Below, piece after piece: positions 1-8,060 of a DNA stretch of 64,000 nt. Below the pieces are notes generated by a model. The model did not search any database and had not been told where the DNA came from. It worked only from the letters and a program-made list of their open reading frames with translations. The stretch covers positions 4,402,001-4,466,000 of the forward strand of contig NZ_JACHDP010000001.1 of assembly GCF_014201145.1 (NCBI RefSeq). The letters run 5' to 3'. The position numbers and the translations under genes are program-made. The DNA is from Micromonospora parathelypteridis (GTDB lineage: Bacteria > Actinomycetota > Actinomycetes > Mycobacteriales > Micromonosporaceae). Every line of letters begins with the position of its first letter. Positions within the stretch are counted from its first letter, which is position 1.

Positions 1-117
1 ACCAGCACCAACGTGCTCGCCGAGCACGCCGAGCGCACCGGCCGGCGGTTCCTCGCCTACCGGGAGAGCCCCGCCGACCACTGGTACCCGGGCGATGGGA
101 TCGGCGTGGCATGGTGA
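1..117 (+). CDS. C-terminal end of an unrecognised protein (partial)
   Basis: Frame 1 is open from the window edge to a TGA at 115-117 and encodes 38 residues ending in GDGIGVAW. I do not recognise the family. The frame used by the following MOSC gene is also open to the window edge, so the evidence for this gene is mainly position: it ends 4 bases before the likely MOSC start, as in a tight operon. Confidence 0.4.
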   Translation, partial: TSTNVLAEHAERTGRRFLAYRESPADHWYPGDGIGVAW

Positions 118-121
118 CCGG

Positions 122-940
122 GTGCGGCTGACATCGATTCACACGTACCCCGTCAAGGGTTGTCACCGGGTCGACCACGACGGCGCGTTCGTGCAACCGT
201 GGGGCCTGGCGGGCGACCGACGCTGGATGGTCGTGGACGCCGACGGCGTCGGCGTCACCCAGCGGGAGACCACCCGGCTGGTCGGCCTGCGTGCCAGCGT
301 GCGCCCCGGAGGTCTGGCACTGCGCGCCGACGGGCAGCCCGACCTCGACGTGCCCGAGCCGACCGTCGGTGAGCCGGTCGCGGTGCGTACCTTCCGCAGT
401 CGCAAGGTCCCGGTCCCGGCTCTGCCGGCCGGTCGAGCCGCCGACGACTGGCTCGGCGCGCTGCTCGGCCGACCGGTCCGACTGGTCTGGCTGGCCCGGC
501 CGACTCGCCACCTGGCCGCCGAGGATCGCGAACACGACACCGGCGACCAGGTCAGCTTCGCCGACGCCTACCCGCTGCTGCTGGCGAACGCCGCCTCCCT
601 CGACGTCCTCAACGACTGGTTGGCCGAGGCGGGGGAGGAGCCGGTGCCGATGACCAGGTTCCGACCGAACCTGGTGGTCGACGGAGTGCCGGCCTGGGCT
701 GAGGACGACTGGATCGGCCGGTCGCTGCGCATCGGCGACCTGCGGTTCCGCGCCGCCGGGCCGTGCGACCGCTGCGTGGTGACCACGACGGACCAGGAAA
801 CCGGGGTACGCGCGAAGGAGCCGCTGCGCACCCTCGGACGCCACCGCAACATCAAGCAGAAGCTCCTCTTCGGACTGCACCTGGTGCCGCTGGACAGCGG
901 CCAACTGGCGGTGGGGGCGCCGATCAGCACCGCGTCCTGA
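122..940 (+). CDS. MOSC domain protein (YcbX/mARC-like)
   Basis: The protein of about 272 residues opens with the strand IHTYPVKG typical of the MOSC N-terminal beta-barrel. It carries the MOSC core: RFRPNLVVDG in the middle and a GPCDRCVVTT cysteine motif near the end. Related proteins (YcbX, mARC) bind molybdenum cofactor through the MOSC cysteine and reduce N-hydroxylated compounds or move sulfur. GTG at 122 is preferred to ATG at 95 because family members begin 3-5 residues before the IHTYPVKG strand; no clear Shine-Dalgarno sequence decides it. The electron-donor partner is not visible here. Confidence 0.85.
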   Translation: MRLTSIHTYPVKGCHRVDHDGAFVQPWGLAGDRRWMVVDADGVGVTQRETTRLVGLRASVRPGGLALRADGQPDLDVPEPTVGEPVAVRTFRSRKVPVPALPAGRAADDWLGALLGRPVRLVWLARPTRHLAAEDREHDTGDQVSFADAYPLLLANAASLDVLNDWLAEAGEEPVPMTRFRPNLVVDGVPAWAEDDWIGRSLRIGDLRFRAAGPCDRCVVTTTDQETGVRAKEPLRTLGRHRNIKQKLLFGLHLVPLDSGQLAVGAPISTAS

Positions 941-1053
941 CCGCGATCGTCTTCGGCTGCGATCGGAATGCGCCGATCACCGTCCGTCGATGCTGTCTTA
1001 GCTTTGGCTTAGCCGACTTGTCCGCCCACGCCCGGTCCGGCAGCATCGCCGTC

Positions 1054-2043
1054 GTGACGGACGGAAGCGCTGTCGACATCGACATCGACCTGGACCATGC
1101 TCCCGAGGCCCGGCCCGCATCGTCGTCCAGCCCGATGCCCTGGCTGGTCGCCACCGGCGTCACCGTTCTCGCGGCGGCTCTTGGGCTCACCCTGACCCTG
1201 CGGTCCGGGTCCGCCCCGGCCTGCGCCGCCGGCCGGACGCTCGCCGCCGCGCCGCCCACCGGCAACGCCACGCACAGCGGCAAGGCGAGCTTCTACGACT
1301 CGAACGGCGCTGGCGGCAACTGCTCGAACCCCGCTGCCCCGGCCAACCGGCTCTACGTCGCGCTCGGCCCGACCGAATACTCCGCCGCTGCGGCCTGCGG
1401 TGGATTTCTCGATGTGACCGGCCCGAAGGGCACCGTCCGTGTGCTGATCATGGACCAGTGTCCGGAGTGTGCGCCCGGGCATCTCGACCTGTCCCGCGAG
1501 GCGTTCGCCCGGATCGCCGACCCGGTCCAGGGCCTCGTCGCCGTGACCTACCGGGCGGTGGTCAACCCGCCACTGCCGGGACCGCTCACCTTCCGAATCA
1601 AGGAGGGCGCGTCGCAGTGGTGGTTCGCCGTCCGCATCGGTAACCACGGCAACCCACTGCGTTCCGTCGAGGTCCGGCAGGGCGACGGCGGTCCGTGGCG
1701 GTCGGCGGCCCGGCAGGACTACAACTACTGGCTGATCGCCTCCGGCGCCGGGCCCGGCCCGTTCAGTGTCCGCGTGAACGACGTGTACGGAAACCGGGCC
1801 ACCGTCGGAGGCATCCGCATGGCACCCGGCCAGGTGCAGAACAGCGCAGTCCGGATGTACGCGCGCGCCGCCGTCGCGGCCACCTCGCGCCCATCGGCAA
1901 CGGCGCGGCCGCCTGGCAACCGGCCCACCGGTACACCGACGCCGGCCCGCCGTCCGGTCGAGGTGGCGAGGGCGAGCGCCGCGGCCACCGGCACACCGAC
2001 CACCCGCCCGGCCGGTGCGAACGCCCGTTGGTGCGCAGCCTGA
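1054..2043 (+). CDS. Bacterial expansin (EXLX1-like), exported
   Basis: About 329 residues. An N-terminal hydrophobic segment (roughly residues 30-50, WLVATGVTVLAAALGLTLTL) anchors or exports the protein. Then come a double-psi beta-barrel (HSGKASFYDSNGAGGNC; MDQCPEC; HLDLS with the conserved Asp) and a CBM63-type domain with QWWF and YNYWL aromatics, equivalent to the cellulose-binding face of EXLX1. The last 60 residues are low-complexity Pro/Thr/Arg/Ala. Expansins loosen cellulose without hydrolysis. GTG 1054 is chosen because upstream codons in this frame show no domain and run back into the MOSC gene. Confidence 0.85.
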   Translation: MTDGSAVDIDIDLDHAPEARPASSSSPMPWLVATGVTVLAAALGLTLTLRSGSAPACAAGRTLAAAPPTGNATHSGKASFYDSNGAGGNCSNPAAPANRLYVALGPTEYSAAAACGGFLDVTGPKGTVRVLIMDQCPECAPGHLDLSREAFARIADPVQGLVAVTYRAVVNPPLPGPLTFRIKEGASQWWFAVRIGNHGNPLRSVEVRQGDGGPWRSAARQDYNYWLIASGAGPGPFSVRVNDVYGNRATVGGIRMAPGQVQNSAVRMYARAAVAATSRPSATARPPGNRPTGTPTPARRPVEVARASAAATGTPTTRPAGANARWCAA

Positions 2044-2047
2044 CCGC

Positions 2048-2584
2048 TCAGTCGACCGGCGTGAGGTCGAGCCACATCAGGATCTCGTCCCGGTCGTCGT
2101 CGGCCGCCAACCGCAACGCCCCCGGCAGTCGGCCGATCTCCCGGTACCCGAGGCGGCCGTAGAACTTGTCCAACCCCAACCCGTCGCGCACCGTGACGTG
2201 CAGCGCCTCGTGGCCGAACTCCCTACCCAGCCGGGCGGCCTCGGTCATCAACGCCGAGCCGTAGCCGGTGCCCTGGGTGTCCGGGTGGACCATCACCCGC
2301 TTCAGCACGCACCAGTGCGTCTTGAGCGGGAAACGGTTGTCGCTGAAGATCAGTAGGCCCACCAGCCGGTCGCCTGAGTATCCGACCAGCAGCCGATCCG
2401 GTCCGTCGGCGATGCCGGCGAAGGTCGGGTCGGCGGTGACCTGGACGTCGGCGGCGGTCACCGGCGGGACGAACCCGACCGCGCCGCCAGCGTTGCTGAC
2501 ATCCGCCCAGAGGTCGACGATCTCGGCGCGTAGCTGTGGGGTCAGATCGGGGTCGAGGACGAAGCGCAGACTCACGCCCGCCAT
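2048..2584 (-). CDS. GNAT family N-acetyltransferase
   Basis: A protein of 178 residues with GNAT features: VLKRVMVHPDTQGTGYGSALM is motif A (Q-x-x-G-x-G acetyl-CoA loop) and LGLDKFYGRLGYREIGR is the typical C-terminal motif B. The substrate cannot be read. The start at 2584 gives MAGVSLRF; the frame stays open further upstream only because it runs through the tRNA-Leu gene. It converges with the expansin gene with only 4 bases between stops. Confidence 0.85.
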   Translation of the reverse strand: MAGVSLRFVLDPDLTPQLRAEIVDLWADVSNAGGAVGFVPPVTAADVQVTADPTFAGIADGPDRLLVGYSGDRLVGLLIFSDNRFPLKTHWCVLKRVMVHPDTQGTGYGSALMTEAARLGREFGHEALHVTVRDGLGLDKFYGRLGYREIGRLPGALRLAADDDRDEILMWLDLTPVD

Positions 2585-2666
2585 CCTGACTCGGCGACCA
2601 GGCCCGCGACCCGTGACAGTGACGCGACCGACAACCGCGGCCCGGCAGGTGGTGCTCGTTGACCTG

Positions 2667-2749
2667 TGCGGGAGAGGGGATTCGAACCCCCACATCCTCT
2701 CGGATACAGGTTCCTAAGACCTGCGCGGCTGCCGTTACGCCACTCCCGC
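2667..2749 (-). tRNA. tRNA-Leu (anticodon UAG)
   Basis: On the minus strand a 7-bp acceptor stem (GCGGGAG with CTCCCGC at 2743-2749) encloses a T-arm with GGTTCGAATCC, a long class II variable arm and an anticodon loop reading TCTTAGG, which gives anticodon TAG. The length of 83 bases and the large variable arm fit tRNA-Leu reading CUA. The discriminator is A, and CCA is not encoded. Confidence 0.95.
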
Positions 2750-2785
2750 CAACTCGCTGAGTCTAGAACGTCTCGCGTCGAGGGG

Positions 2786-3262
2786 TCAGTCCAGGCCGAG
2801 GTCGCGGCGGAGCTTGGCGACGTGCCCGGTGGCCTTGACGTTGTAGAGCGCGCGCTCGATCTTGCCGTCGGCGTCGATCACGAACGTCGAGCGGATCACG
2901 CCGGTGACGGTCTTGCCGTACAGCTGCTTTTCGCCGTACGCGCCGTAGGCGGTCAGCACCGCCCTGTCCAGGTCCGACACCAGCGGGAAGGTGATCGCGT
3001 CGCGCTCGCGGAACTTCGCCAGCTTCTCCGGCTTGTCCGGGGAGATGCCGACGACCTCGTAGCCGGCGGCCTGGAGCGAGGCGAGCGAGTCGCGGAAGTC
3101 GCAGGCCTGCTTGGTGCAGCCGGGGGTCATCGCGGCCGGGTAGGCGTAGAGGACCACCTTGCGGCCTCGCAGGTCGGCGAGGGAGAGCTGGTCGCCGGTA
3201 TCGGTGGTGAGGGTGAACTCGGGCGCGGGGTCACCGGGGGAGAGTCGGTCGGGCGCGGTCAT
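2786..3262 (-). CDS. bcp: Bcp/PrxQ-type peroxiredoxin
   Basis: The protein has 158 residues, the usual length for bacterioferritin comigratory protein. It is an AhpC/TSA fold with the peroxidatic cysteine in MTPGCTKQACDF and the PrxQ-type resolving cysteine five residues later. It reduces hydroperoxides in the cytosol with thioredoxin-derived electrons. ATG at 3262 starts MTAPDRLSPGDPAPEF, which matches the family N-terminus; the longer open frame upstream is composed of antisense of cbiM. It is divergent from the cobalt/nickel importer operon. Confidence 0.93.
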   Translation of the reverse strand: MTAPDRLSPGDPAPEFTLTTDTGDQLSLADLRGRKVVLYAYPAAMTPGCTKQACDFRDSLASLQAAGYEVVGISPDKPEKLAKFRERDAITFPLVSDLDRAVLTAYGAYGEKQLYGKTVTGVIRSTFVIDADGKIERALYNVKATGHVAKLRRDLGLD

Positions 3263-3340
3263 GGCCCGACGATACCGCCGGGCCGGCGGATGCCGTCGTC
3301 GGCGACGCGCAGTGGTGTCGCACCCGTCATCGGCCGGAAG

Positions 3341-3385
3341 GGTGATCATCACCTCCCGTTGTTGCCAGAGTCTGGCAACAACGGG
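3341..3385. promoter_or_regulatory. Two adjacent palindromes; the second resembles a Nur (nickel-responsive Fur) box
   Basis: A 13-bp palindrome (GGTGAT-c-ATCACC, 3341-3353) is followed at 3355-3385 by a perfect 15-1-15 inverted repeat with arms CCCGTTGTTGCCAGA and TCTGGCAACAACGGG. Its core TTGCCA-N5-TGGCAA has the layout TTGCnn-N5-nnGCAA described for Nur in Streptomyces. It sits about 60 bases before the cbiM-like start, in the bcp/cbiM divergent region. That it is the operator of the metal importer is inference; no cobalamin riboswitch elements are visible. Confidence 0.6.
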
Positions 3386-3446
3386 GCTTGGGAAATAGGC
3401 TGACGCACGCCGGCCCGGTCGGGCCCGCTGACGTGTGGGAGGTCGC

Positions 3447-4163
3447 GTGGAAACACTGGCGATGCACATCTCGAACGGGATCATCGACGGTCCCGTCGCG
3501 GCGATCTTCGCTGCGCTCGCGCTTGCCGCGCTCACCGCCTGCGTCCTGCGCGGACGGCGCGACCTGGACGACCGGCTGGCCCCGATGGCGGGCCTGGTGG
3601 CCGCCTTCATCTTCGCCGTCCAGATGCTCAACTTCCCGATCTTCACGGCCGGCGTGAGTGGTCACCTGCTCGGTGGCGCGCTCGCCGCCATGCTGGTCGG
3701 CCCGTGGGTCGGCGCGCTCTGCGTGGCCGTGGTCCTGGTCGTGCAGGCACTGATCTTCGGTGACGGCGGCGTGGCGATGCTCGGCCTCAACATCACGAAC
3801 ATGGCGCTGCTCGGCACCGCCGCGGCGTACGTGCTGATCGCGGTGCTGCTGCGGGTGCTGCCCCGCACGCGGGCCGGTCTGGCGGTGACCGCGTTCGTCG
3901 CCGCGATGCTCAGCGTGGTGGTCGCGTCGCAGGGCTTCGTCCTGGAGTACTGGCTGGGCGGCACCACCGACCTGGGCAGCAACCTGACCGGCCTGGCCGG
4001 CACGATGGCCGGCGTCCACCTGCTGATCGGCATCGGCGAGGGCCTGATCACCGCGACCACCGTGCTCACCGTCGCGAAGGTGCGACCCGACCTGGTGTAC
4101 GCGCTGCGCTCCCTGCGCGCGCCCGCCGCCCCCGCTGTCCCGGTCGCTGGAGGTGTTCGATGA
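3447..4163 (+). CDS. cbiM: ECF cobalt/nickel transporter substrate-binding subunit (CbiM/NikM-like)
   Basis: About 238 residues, six or seven membrane segments, beginning near MHISNGIIDGP, which matches the CbiM/NikM signature MHI-x-[DNE]-G. In this family the first residues Met-His bind the metal through the free amino terminus. GTG 3447 follows a GGGAGG at 3437-3442, while ATG 3462 would place His at position 2 without processing; the family biology favours 3462, the ribosome site favours 3447. It overlaps the next gene by 4 bases. Whether Ni or Co is carried cannot be read, but the Nur-like operator suggests nickel. Confidence 0.9.
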   Translation: METLAMHISNGIIDGPVAAIFAALALAALTACVLRGRRDLDDRLAPMAGLVAAFIFAVQMLNFPIFTAGVSGHLLGGALAAMLVGPWVGALCVAVVLVVQALIFGDGGVAMLGLNITNMALLGTAAAYVLIAVLLRVLPRTRAGLAVTAFVAAMLSVVVASQGFVLEYWLGGTTDLGSNLTGLAGTMAGVHLLIGIGEGLITATTVLTVAKVRPDLVYALRSLRAPAAPAVPVAGGVR

Positions 4164-4588
4164 AGAATCGCTCGTGGGCCTTCCTGGCCGGTGGCCTGCT
4201 GGTCGCCCTGCTGCTCGCCGGTGTGGTGAGCAACTACGCCTCGTCCCACCCGGACGGGCTGGATTCGTCCCTGCTCAAGGGCTGCACGGTCGACGCCGAC
4301 GACAACATCGTCGGCGGCAGTTGCCCGGCTCAGCAGACACGGGACCACGAGTTGGCCGACAGTCCGCTCGCCGACTACGGCGTGCGGGGTGTGCAGAACA
4401 GCTTCGTCTCCACCGGCCTCTCCGGGGTGCTCGGGGTGTTGGTCACGTTCGCGATCGGCGCCGGCGGCTTCTGGCTGCTGCGCCGCCGGGGCACCACGCC
4501 CACCGGCGGTGACGCGACGACGTCCGCCGAGGGCGCGACGCCCGCCGAGGTTGACGCGGCGACGTCCCGCGCCAGCACCGCCGGCTGA
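4160..4588 (+). CDS. CbiN/NikN-like PDGLE-domain subunit
   Basis: A protein of 142 residues with two membrane helices (residues about 5-25 and 88-108) and the PDGLE-type motif HPDGLDSS on the extracytoplasmic side just after helix 1, followed by an Ala/Thr-rich tail. PDGLE proteins are the small accessory subunit of Co/Ni ECF transporters and are needed for metal loading of CbiM/NikM. The ATGA overlap with cbiM implies translational coupling. Confidence 0.85.
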   Translation: MKNRSWAFLAGGLLVALLLAGVVSNYASSHPDGLDSSLLKGCTVDADDNIVGGSCPAQQTRDHELADSPLADYGVRGVQNSFVSTGLSGVLGVLVTFAIGAGGFWLLRRRGTTPTGGDATTSAEGATPAEVDAATSRASTAG

Positions 4589-4604
4589 GCAGGGGGTACG
4601 CGCA

Positions 4605-5375
4605 ATGGGTGCCGGTCACGGGCATGTGCTGTACCGCGAGTCGGAATCTCCGGTGCACCGGCTCCCACCCGAGGTCAAGATCGTGGCGATGGTGGTCTTC
4701 ACCATCGCCGTGGTGGCCACCCCACGCACGGCGTTCTGGGCTTTCGGCGCGTACGCCGTGCTGGTGGCGGCGGTGGCGGCGCTGGCACGGGTGGGGCCGC
4801 GGTGGTTGCTCAGCCGGGCGCTGATCGAGCTGCCGTTCGTGCTGTTCGCCGTGGCGCTGCCGTTCCTCGGCGCTGGCCCTCGGGTCGACGTGCTGGGCCT
4901 GCGGCTGTCCGAGGACGGGCTGCACGGTGCCTGGAACATCCTGGCCAAGGGCACCCTGGGTGTGCTCGCCTCGCTGCTGCTCGCCGCGACCACCACCACC
5001 CGGGACCTGATCGTGGGGCTGGACCGTTTGCACTGCCCGCAGGTGCTCACCCAGATCGCCACGTTCATGCTGCGCTACCTCGACGTGCTGGTCGGCGAGG
5101 CGCGGAGGATGCGGGTGGCCCGGATCTCCCGGGGTGACGACCCGCGCTTCCTGTGGCAGTTGCGTGGCTTCGCCGCCGGGATCGGGGCGTTGTTCCTGCG
5201 CGCCTTCGAGCGTGGTGAGCGGGTCTATCTGGCGATGCTGTCGCGGGGTTACACCGGGCGGATGCCCGCCGTCTGGCAGGGCGATGGTGCGGCGAGCGCC
5301 GGTCAGTGGCTGGTCGCGGCGACCGTGCCGGTGTTGGCCGCCTCCATCGCTGCCACGGCCCTCGTGCTGACATGA
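4605..5375 (+). CDS. cbiQ: ECF transporter transmembrane (T) subunit, CbiQ family
   Basis: A protein of 256 residues with hydrophobic segments and the two arginine motifs that couple T subunits to the ATPase: ARISRG (about residues 176-181) and SRGYTG (about residues 213-218). ATG 4605 follows a GGGGG run 7 bases upstream and begins MGAGHGHVLYRESESP, with the usual cytosolic N-terminus before helix 1. It links CbiM to CbiO in the membrane complex. Its stop overlaps the cbiO start (ATGA). Confidence 0.9.
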   Translation: MGAGHGHVLYRESESPVHRLPPEVKIVAMVVFTIAVVATPRTAFWAFGAYAVLVAAVAALARVGPRWLLSRALIELPFVLFAVALPFLGAGPRVDVLGLRLSEDGLHGAWNILAKGTLGVLASLLLAATTTTRDLIVGLDRLHCPQVLTQIATFMLRYLDVLVGEARRMRVARISRGDDPRFLWQLRGFAAGIGALFLRAFERGERVYLAMLSRGYTGRMPAVWQGDGAASAGQWLVAATVPVLAASIAATALVLT

Positions 5376-6130
5376 TCGGTGTCGTGCAGACCGCTGTCTC
5401 CCTGGACGTTCGTGGTGTTCGGTACGCGTATCCGGACGGGCACGTCGCCCTGCACGGGGTGGACCTGAACGTGCCGCGCGGTGAGCGGGTGGCGCTGCTC
5501 GGGCCCAACGGGGCCGGCAAGACGACGCTGGTGCTGCATCTCAACGGCATCCTCACCCCGACCGAGGGCAGCGTGAGTGTCGGCGGGCTGACGGTCACAC
5601 CGGACCGGGCGACCCTGGCCGAGGTGCGTCGCCGGGTGGGCATCGTCTTCCAGGACCCGGACGACCAGTTGTTCCTGCCCACGGTGGCGGAGGACGTGGC
5701 GTTCGGGCCGGCGAACCTGGGTCTGCGCGGGGCGGAGTTGGCCGCCCGGGTGGACGAGGCGCTCGCCGCGGTGGGGATGGGTGAGCACCGGGACCGCGCC
5801 CCGCAGCACCTCTCGTTCGGGCAGCGCCGCCGGGTGGCGGTGGCCACCGTGCTCGCCATGCACCCGGAGATCCTGGTGCTCGACGAGCCGTCGTCGAACC
5901 TGGACCCGGCGGCCCGCCGTGAGCTGGCCGAGATCCTGCGCGACCTGCCGGTGACCCTGCTGATGGTCACGCACGACCTGCCGTACGCGGCGGAGCTCTG
6001 CGAACGCTCGGTGATCCTCGACGGTGGCCGGATCGTGGCCGACGCCCCCACCCTCGACCTGCTGCGTGACGCGCCCCTGCTGGCCAAACACCGCCTGGAA
6101 CTCCCCTACGGCTTCACCCCCCGCCCCTAA
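5372..6130 (+). CDS. cbiO: ECF transporter ATPase, CbiO family
   Basis: A protein of 252 residues with all ABC ATPase motifs: Walker A GPNGAGKT (about residue 45), Q-loop VFQDPDDQ, signature LSFGQRRR, Walker B ILVLDEPSSNLD, H-loop MVTHD. The FQDPDDQLF stretch is typical of CbiO/EcfA. It energises metal uptake with CbiM, N and Q. The start ATG overlaps the cbiQ stop. The gene ends the operon and is followed by an unusual C-rich tract. Confidence 0.93.
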   Translation: MIGVVQTAVSLDVRGVRYAYPDGHVALHGVDLNVPRGERVALLGPNGAGKTTLVLHLNGILTPTEGSVSVGGLTVTPDRATLAEVRRRVGIVFQDPDDQLFLPTVAEDVAFGPANLGLRGAELAARVDEALAAVGMGEHRDRAPQHLSFGQRRRVAVATVLAMHPEILVLDEPSSNLDPAARRELAEILRDLPVTLLMVTHDLPYAAELCERSVILDGGRIVADAPTLDLLRDAPLLAKHRLELPYGFTPRP

Positions 6131-6172
6131 CCCCACCCCACCCCACCCCACCCCCCACCCCCCACCCCTCGC

Positions 6173-6241
6173 CGATCTTGCACTTAGTGTCCCGACTTTT
6201 GGTGCAGAAGCCGCATAGCGGCGACCCAAAGTGCAAGATCG
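6173..6241. repeat. Intergenic inverted-repeat element after a CCCCA-rich tract
   Basis: Immediately after the cbiO stop lies a pyrimidine tract of reiterated CCCCA units (6131-6168), then an element bounded by perfect 13-bp inverted arms CGATCTTGCACTT (6173-6185) and AAGTGCAAGATCG (6229-6241). An inner imperfect stem pairs ACTTTTGGT...GCCGC with GCGGC...ACCCAAAGT. It looks like a dispersed REP-type intergenic element, or a bidirectional terminator between converging genes. No second copy was noticed in this window. Confidence 0.6.
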
Positions 6242-6258
6242 CGGAGGTGCGCGGAGGG

Positions 6259-7347
6259 TCAGGGGCGGGTTGGGGTTCGGGTTCGGGTTGGGGTCTTTGC
6301 GGTCGCGTGTAGGCGGAGGACGCCTGCTGACGTCGCACCGGTGCCGGTGATCAGCGCTGCCGCCACCATCACCCGGGCGATCTCGGGTGACCAGGGCACC
6401 GGGGCGATGGACCGGGCGAACACGGCGGCGTTCGCCGCGCCGGAGAAGAGCGCCAGACAGGCCCCGGCCAGCGCCACCGCGAAGTCGGCGGCCGGGCGGC
6501 GGGCCAGCGCGTACCACCCGGCGGCGATCGCACCGAGGCCGGTGAGCAGCGACCAGATCTGCCCGGACAGCAATCCGAGCGCCACCCCGCCCAGCCCCTG
6601 GGCGCCCGCGTCCAGCTCCCGCCCCACCGGGTACACGACGGCCACCACGCCGCCGGCGACCAGCAACGCGCCCAGCGCCGACAACGCGCGGGCGCCAGCA
6701 GGGGCTGCGGCGGCGACCAGGCCGAGCGCGCCCATCGCCAGCAGCCCCACGATGGTCACCGCCCACCAGGTGTACGCGTCCGGCGGCGGCACCCAGTCCA
6801 ACGTTCCGTTGATCATCACCGGGTCGGCGCCGTCGCGCAGTGGGACCGCCCAGTCGCGGACCCGGTGTTCACGGTCCGGCGCGGCGCGTACCTCCGCGGG
6901 TGGCGCCGACTCCTGCCACAGCGCGCGCTGGTCGTGCCAGCGCACCGTGGGCTCGTCGGAGACCCGCCGCCAGGACGGCGGAGCGGCCGGGTCGGCCTCG
7001 GCCGGGAGCGCGGTGTCCCCGGCGATGGTGCGGTTCAGGTAGGTGGCGGGGGAGCGGCTGTTCTCGAAGACCCCGTCCGGGCCGACCCGCAGGTACGGCT
7101 CGCCGGAGTAGCCGATGACCTCGATGGTGCGACCGGTGCTGTTGCTCAACTCGAGCCGTGCGCCCGCCTCGACGACGCGTACCTCCAACCCTGGCCGCGC
7201 CGGCGTCACCCCGGTGGTCCGGGTGCGGTAGTCGGTGCCGTCCGGTGCGTCCGCGCCGTGCGCGGCGGCCGGCGCCGCGGTGCTCAGGGTGACCATGCAG
7301 GCCGCGGCGGCGACCAGGCCGACGCGGGCCAGCAGGGTACGGATCAC
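6259..7347 (-). CDS. Exported membrane protein of the copper/redox cluster, unknown function
   Basis: About 362 residues. A signal peptide ends AAPAAAHGADAP, so the mature chain probably begins at or near His. A soluble region of about 190 residues follows, then six or so membrane helices, then a tail of Thr-Arg-Pro repeats. I do not recognise a named family with certainty; proteins like this accompany CopC/Sco genes in actinobacteria. The GTG start overlaps the stop of the DsbA-like gene (GTGA), so both are one operon. A role in copper handling or envelope thiol chemistry is inference from context. Confidence 0.7.
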   Translation of the reverse strand: MIRTLLARVGLVAAAACMVTLSTAAPAAAHGADAPDGTDYRTRTTGVTPARPGLEVRVVEAGARLELSNSTGRTIEVIGYSGEPYLRVGPDGVFENSRSPATYLNRTIAGDTALPAEADPAAPPSWRRVSDEPTVRWHDQRALWQESAPPAEVRAAPDREHRVRDWAVPLRDGADPVMINGTLDWVPPPDAYTWWAVTIVGLLAMGALGLVAAAAPAGARALSALGALLVAGGVVAVVYPVGRELDAGAQGLGGVALGLLSGQIWSLLTGLGAIAAGWYALARRPAADFAVALAGACLALFSGAANAAVFARSIAPVPWSPEIARVMVAAALITGTGATSAGVLRLHATAKTPTRTRTPTRP

Positions 7348-8060
7348 TTGCCGGCCGCCGCCACGGCTGCGGTGAGAGCGTCCGGGGTGGGGTTGTCGAG
7401 CGGCTGACCGTTGACCATGACGGTCGGTGTGCCGGTGACGTTGCTGCGGCTGGCCTCGTCGGTGACGTGTTCGGTCCACGTCCGGTACGTGCGGTCGTTG
7501 ACGCAACTGCCGAACGAGCCCCGATCGAGGCCCACACCGGTGCCGATGTCGATCAGCTCGCCGTCGGTGAGCCCGGCGCTGCCCTCCGGCGGCTGCTTGT
7601 CGAAGAGCGCCTTCGCGTACTCGCGGAACTTGCCGCCGGCCGCGGCACAGCCGGAAGCGGCCGAGGAGCGGGTGGAGTACTCGGTGGTGGAGAAACGGTT
7701 GAGGTAGGCGACCGGGTGGTAGACCACCTTCGCCTTGTTCTCGGCCACCAACTGTTCGAGCGTCGCCCCGGTGTTCCCCTCGAACTGCTTGCAGACCGGG
7801 CAGAGGAAGTCCTCGTAGACGTCGACGGTGACCGGCCCGCCACCGGTGACGATGCCGGTGCCGGCCGCGTTGGCGCCGGGCGGGGTGGTGAAGTCGTCGG
7901 AGCGCTGGTTGGACCAGACGGCCCAGCCGATGACACCGGCGATGACCAGGACGGCGACTGCGGCGGCGGAGACCCAGATCGTGCGTCGGCGCCGCCGCTC
8001 GCGGGCGAGCTGCTCACGGACCACCCGGGCGGCGTCCCGCTGCCCCTTGCGACTACTCAT
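7344..8060 (-). CDS. DsbA-like membrane-anchored thiol oxidoreductase
   Basis: A protein of 238 residues with a basic cytosolic N-terminus, one membrane helix (about residues 28-50) and a thioredoxin-fold domain with the active site CPVC in YEDFLCPVCKQFEG and the cis-proline region VTGTPTVMVNG. This is the DsbA/thioredoxin_4 family typical of actinobacterial envelopes, where it oxidises or isomerises exported protein thiols. It overlaps both neighbours in the operon, the MauE-like gene upstream by 8 bases and the unknown membrane protein downstream by 4. Confidence 0.9.
   Translation of the reverse strand: MSSRKGQRDAARVVREQLARERRRRRTIWVSAAAVAVLVIAGVIGWAVWSNQRSDDFTTPPGANAAGTGIVTGGGPVTVDVYEDFLCPVCKQFEGNTGATLEQLVAENKAKVVYHPVAYLNRFSTTEYSTRSSAASGCAAAGGKFREYAKALFDKQPPEGSAGLTDGELIDIGTGVGLDRGSFGSCVNDRTYRTWTEHVTDEASRSNVTGTPTVMVNGQPLDNPTPDALTAAVAAAGK

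Noticed and set aside
2586..2695. N-terminal extension of the GNAT gene through the tRNA-Leu
   Set aside because: The added residues are the tRNA read as protein; MAGVSLRF at 2584 is the sensible start.
3263..3446. Cobalamin riboswitch upstream of the CbiM-like gene
   Set aside because: No B12-box-like sequence or multi-helix layout is visible; the region holds two simple palindromes better explained as protein operators.
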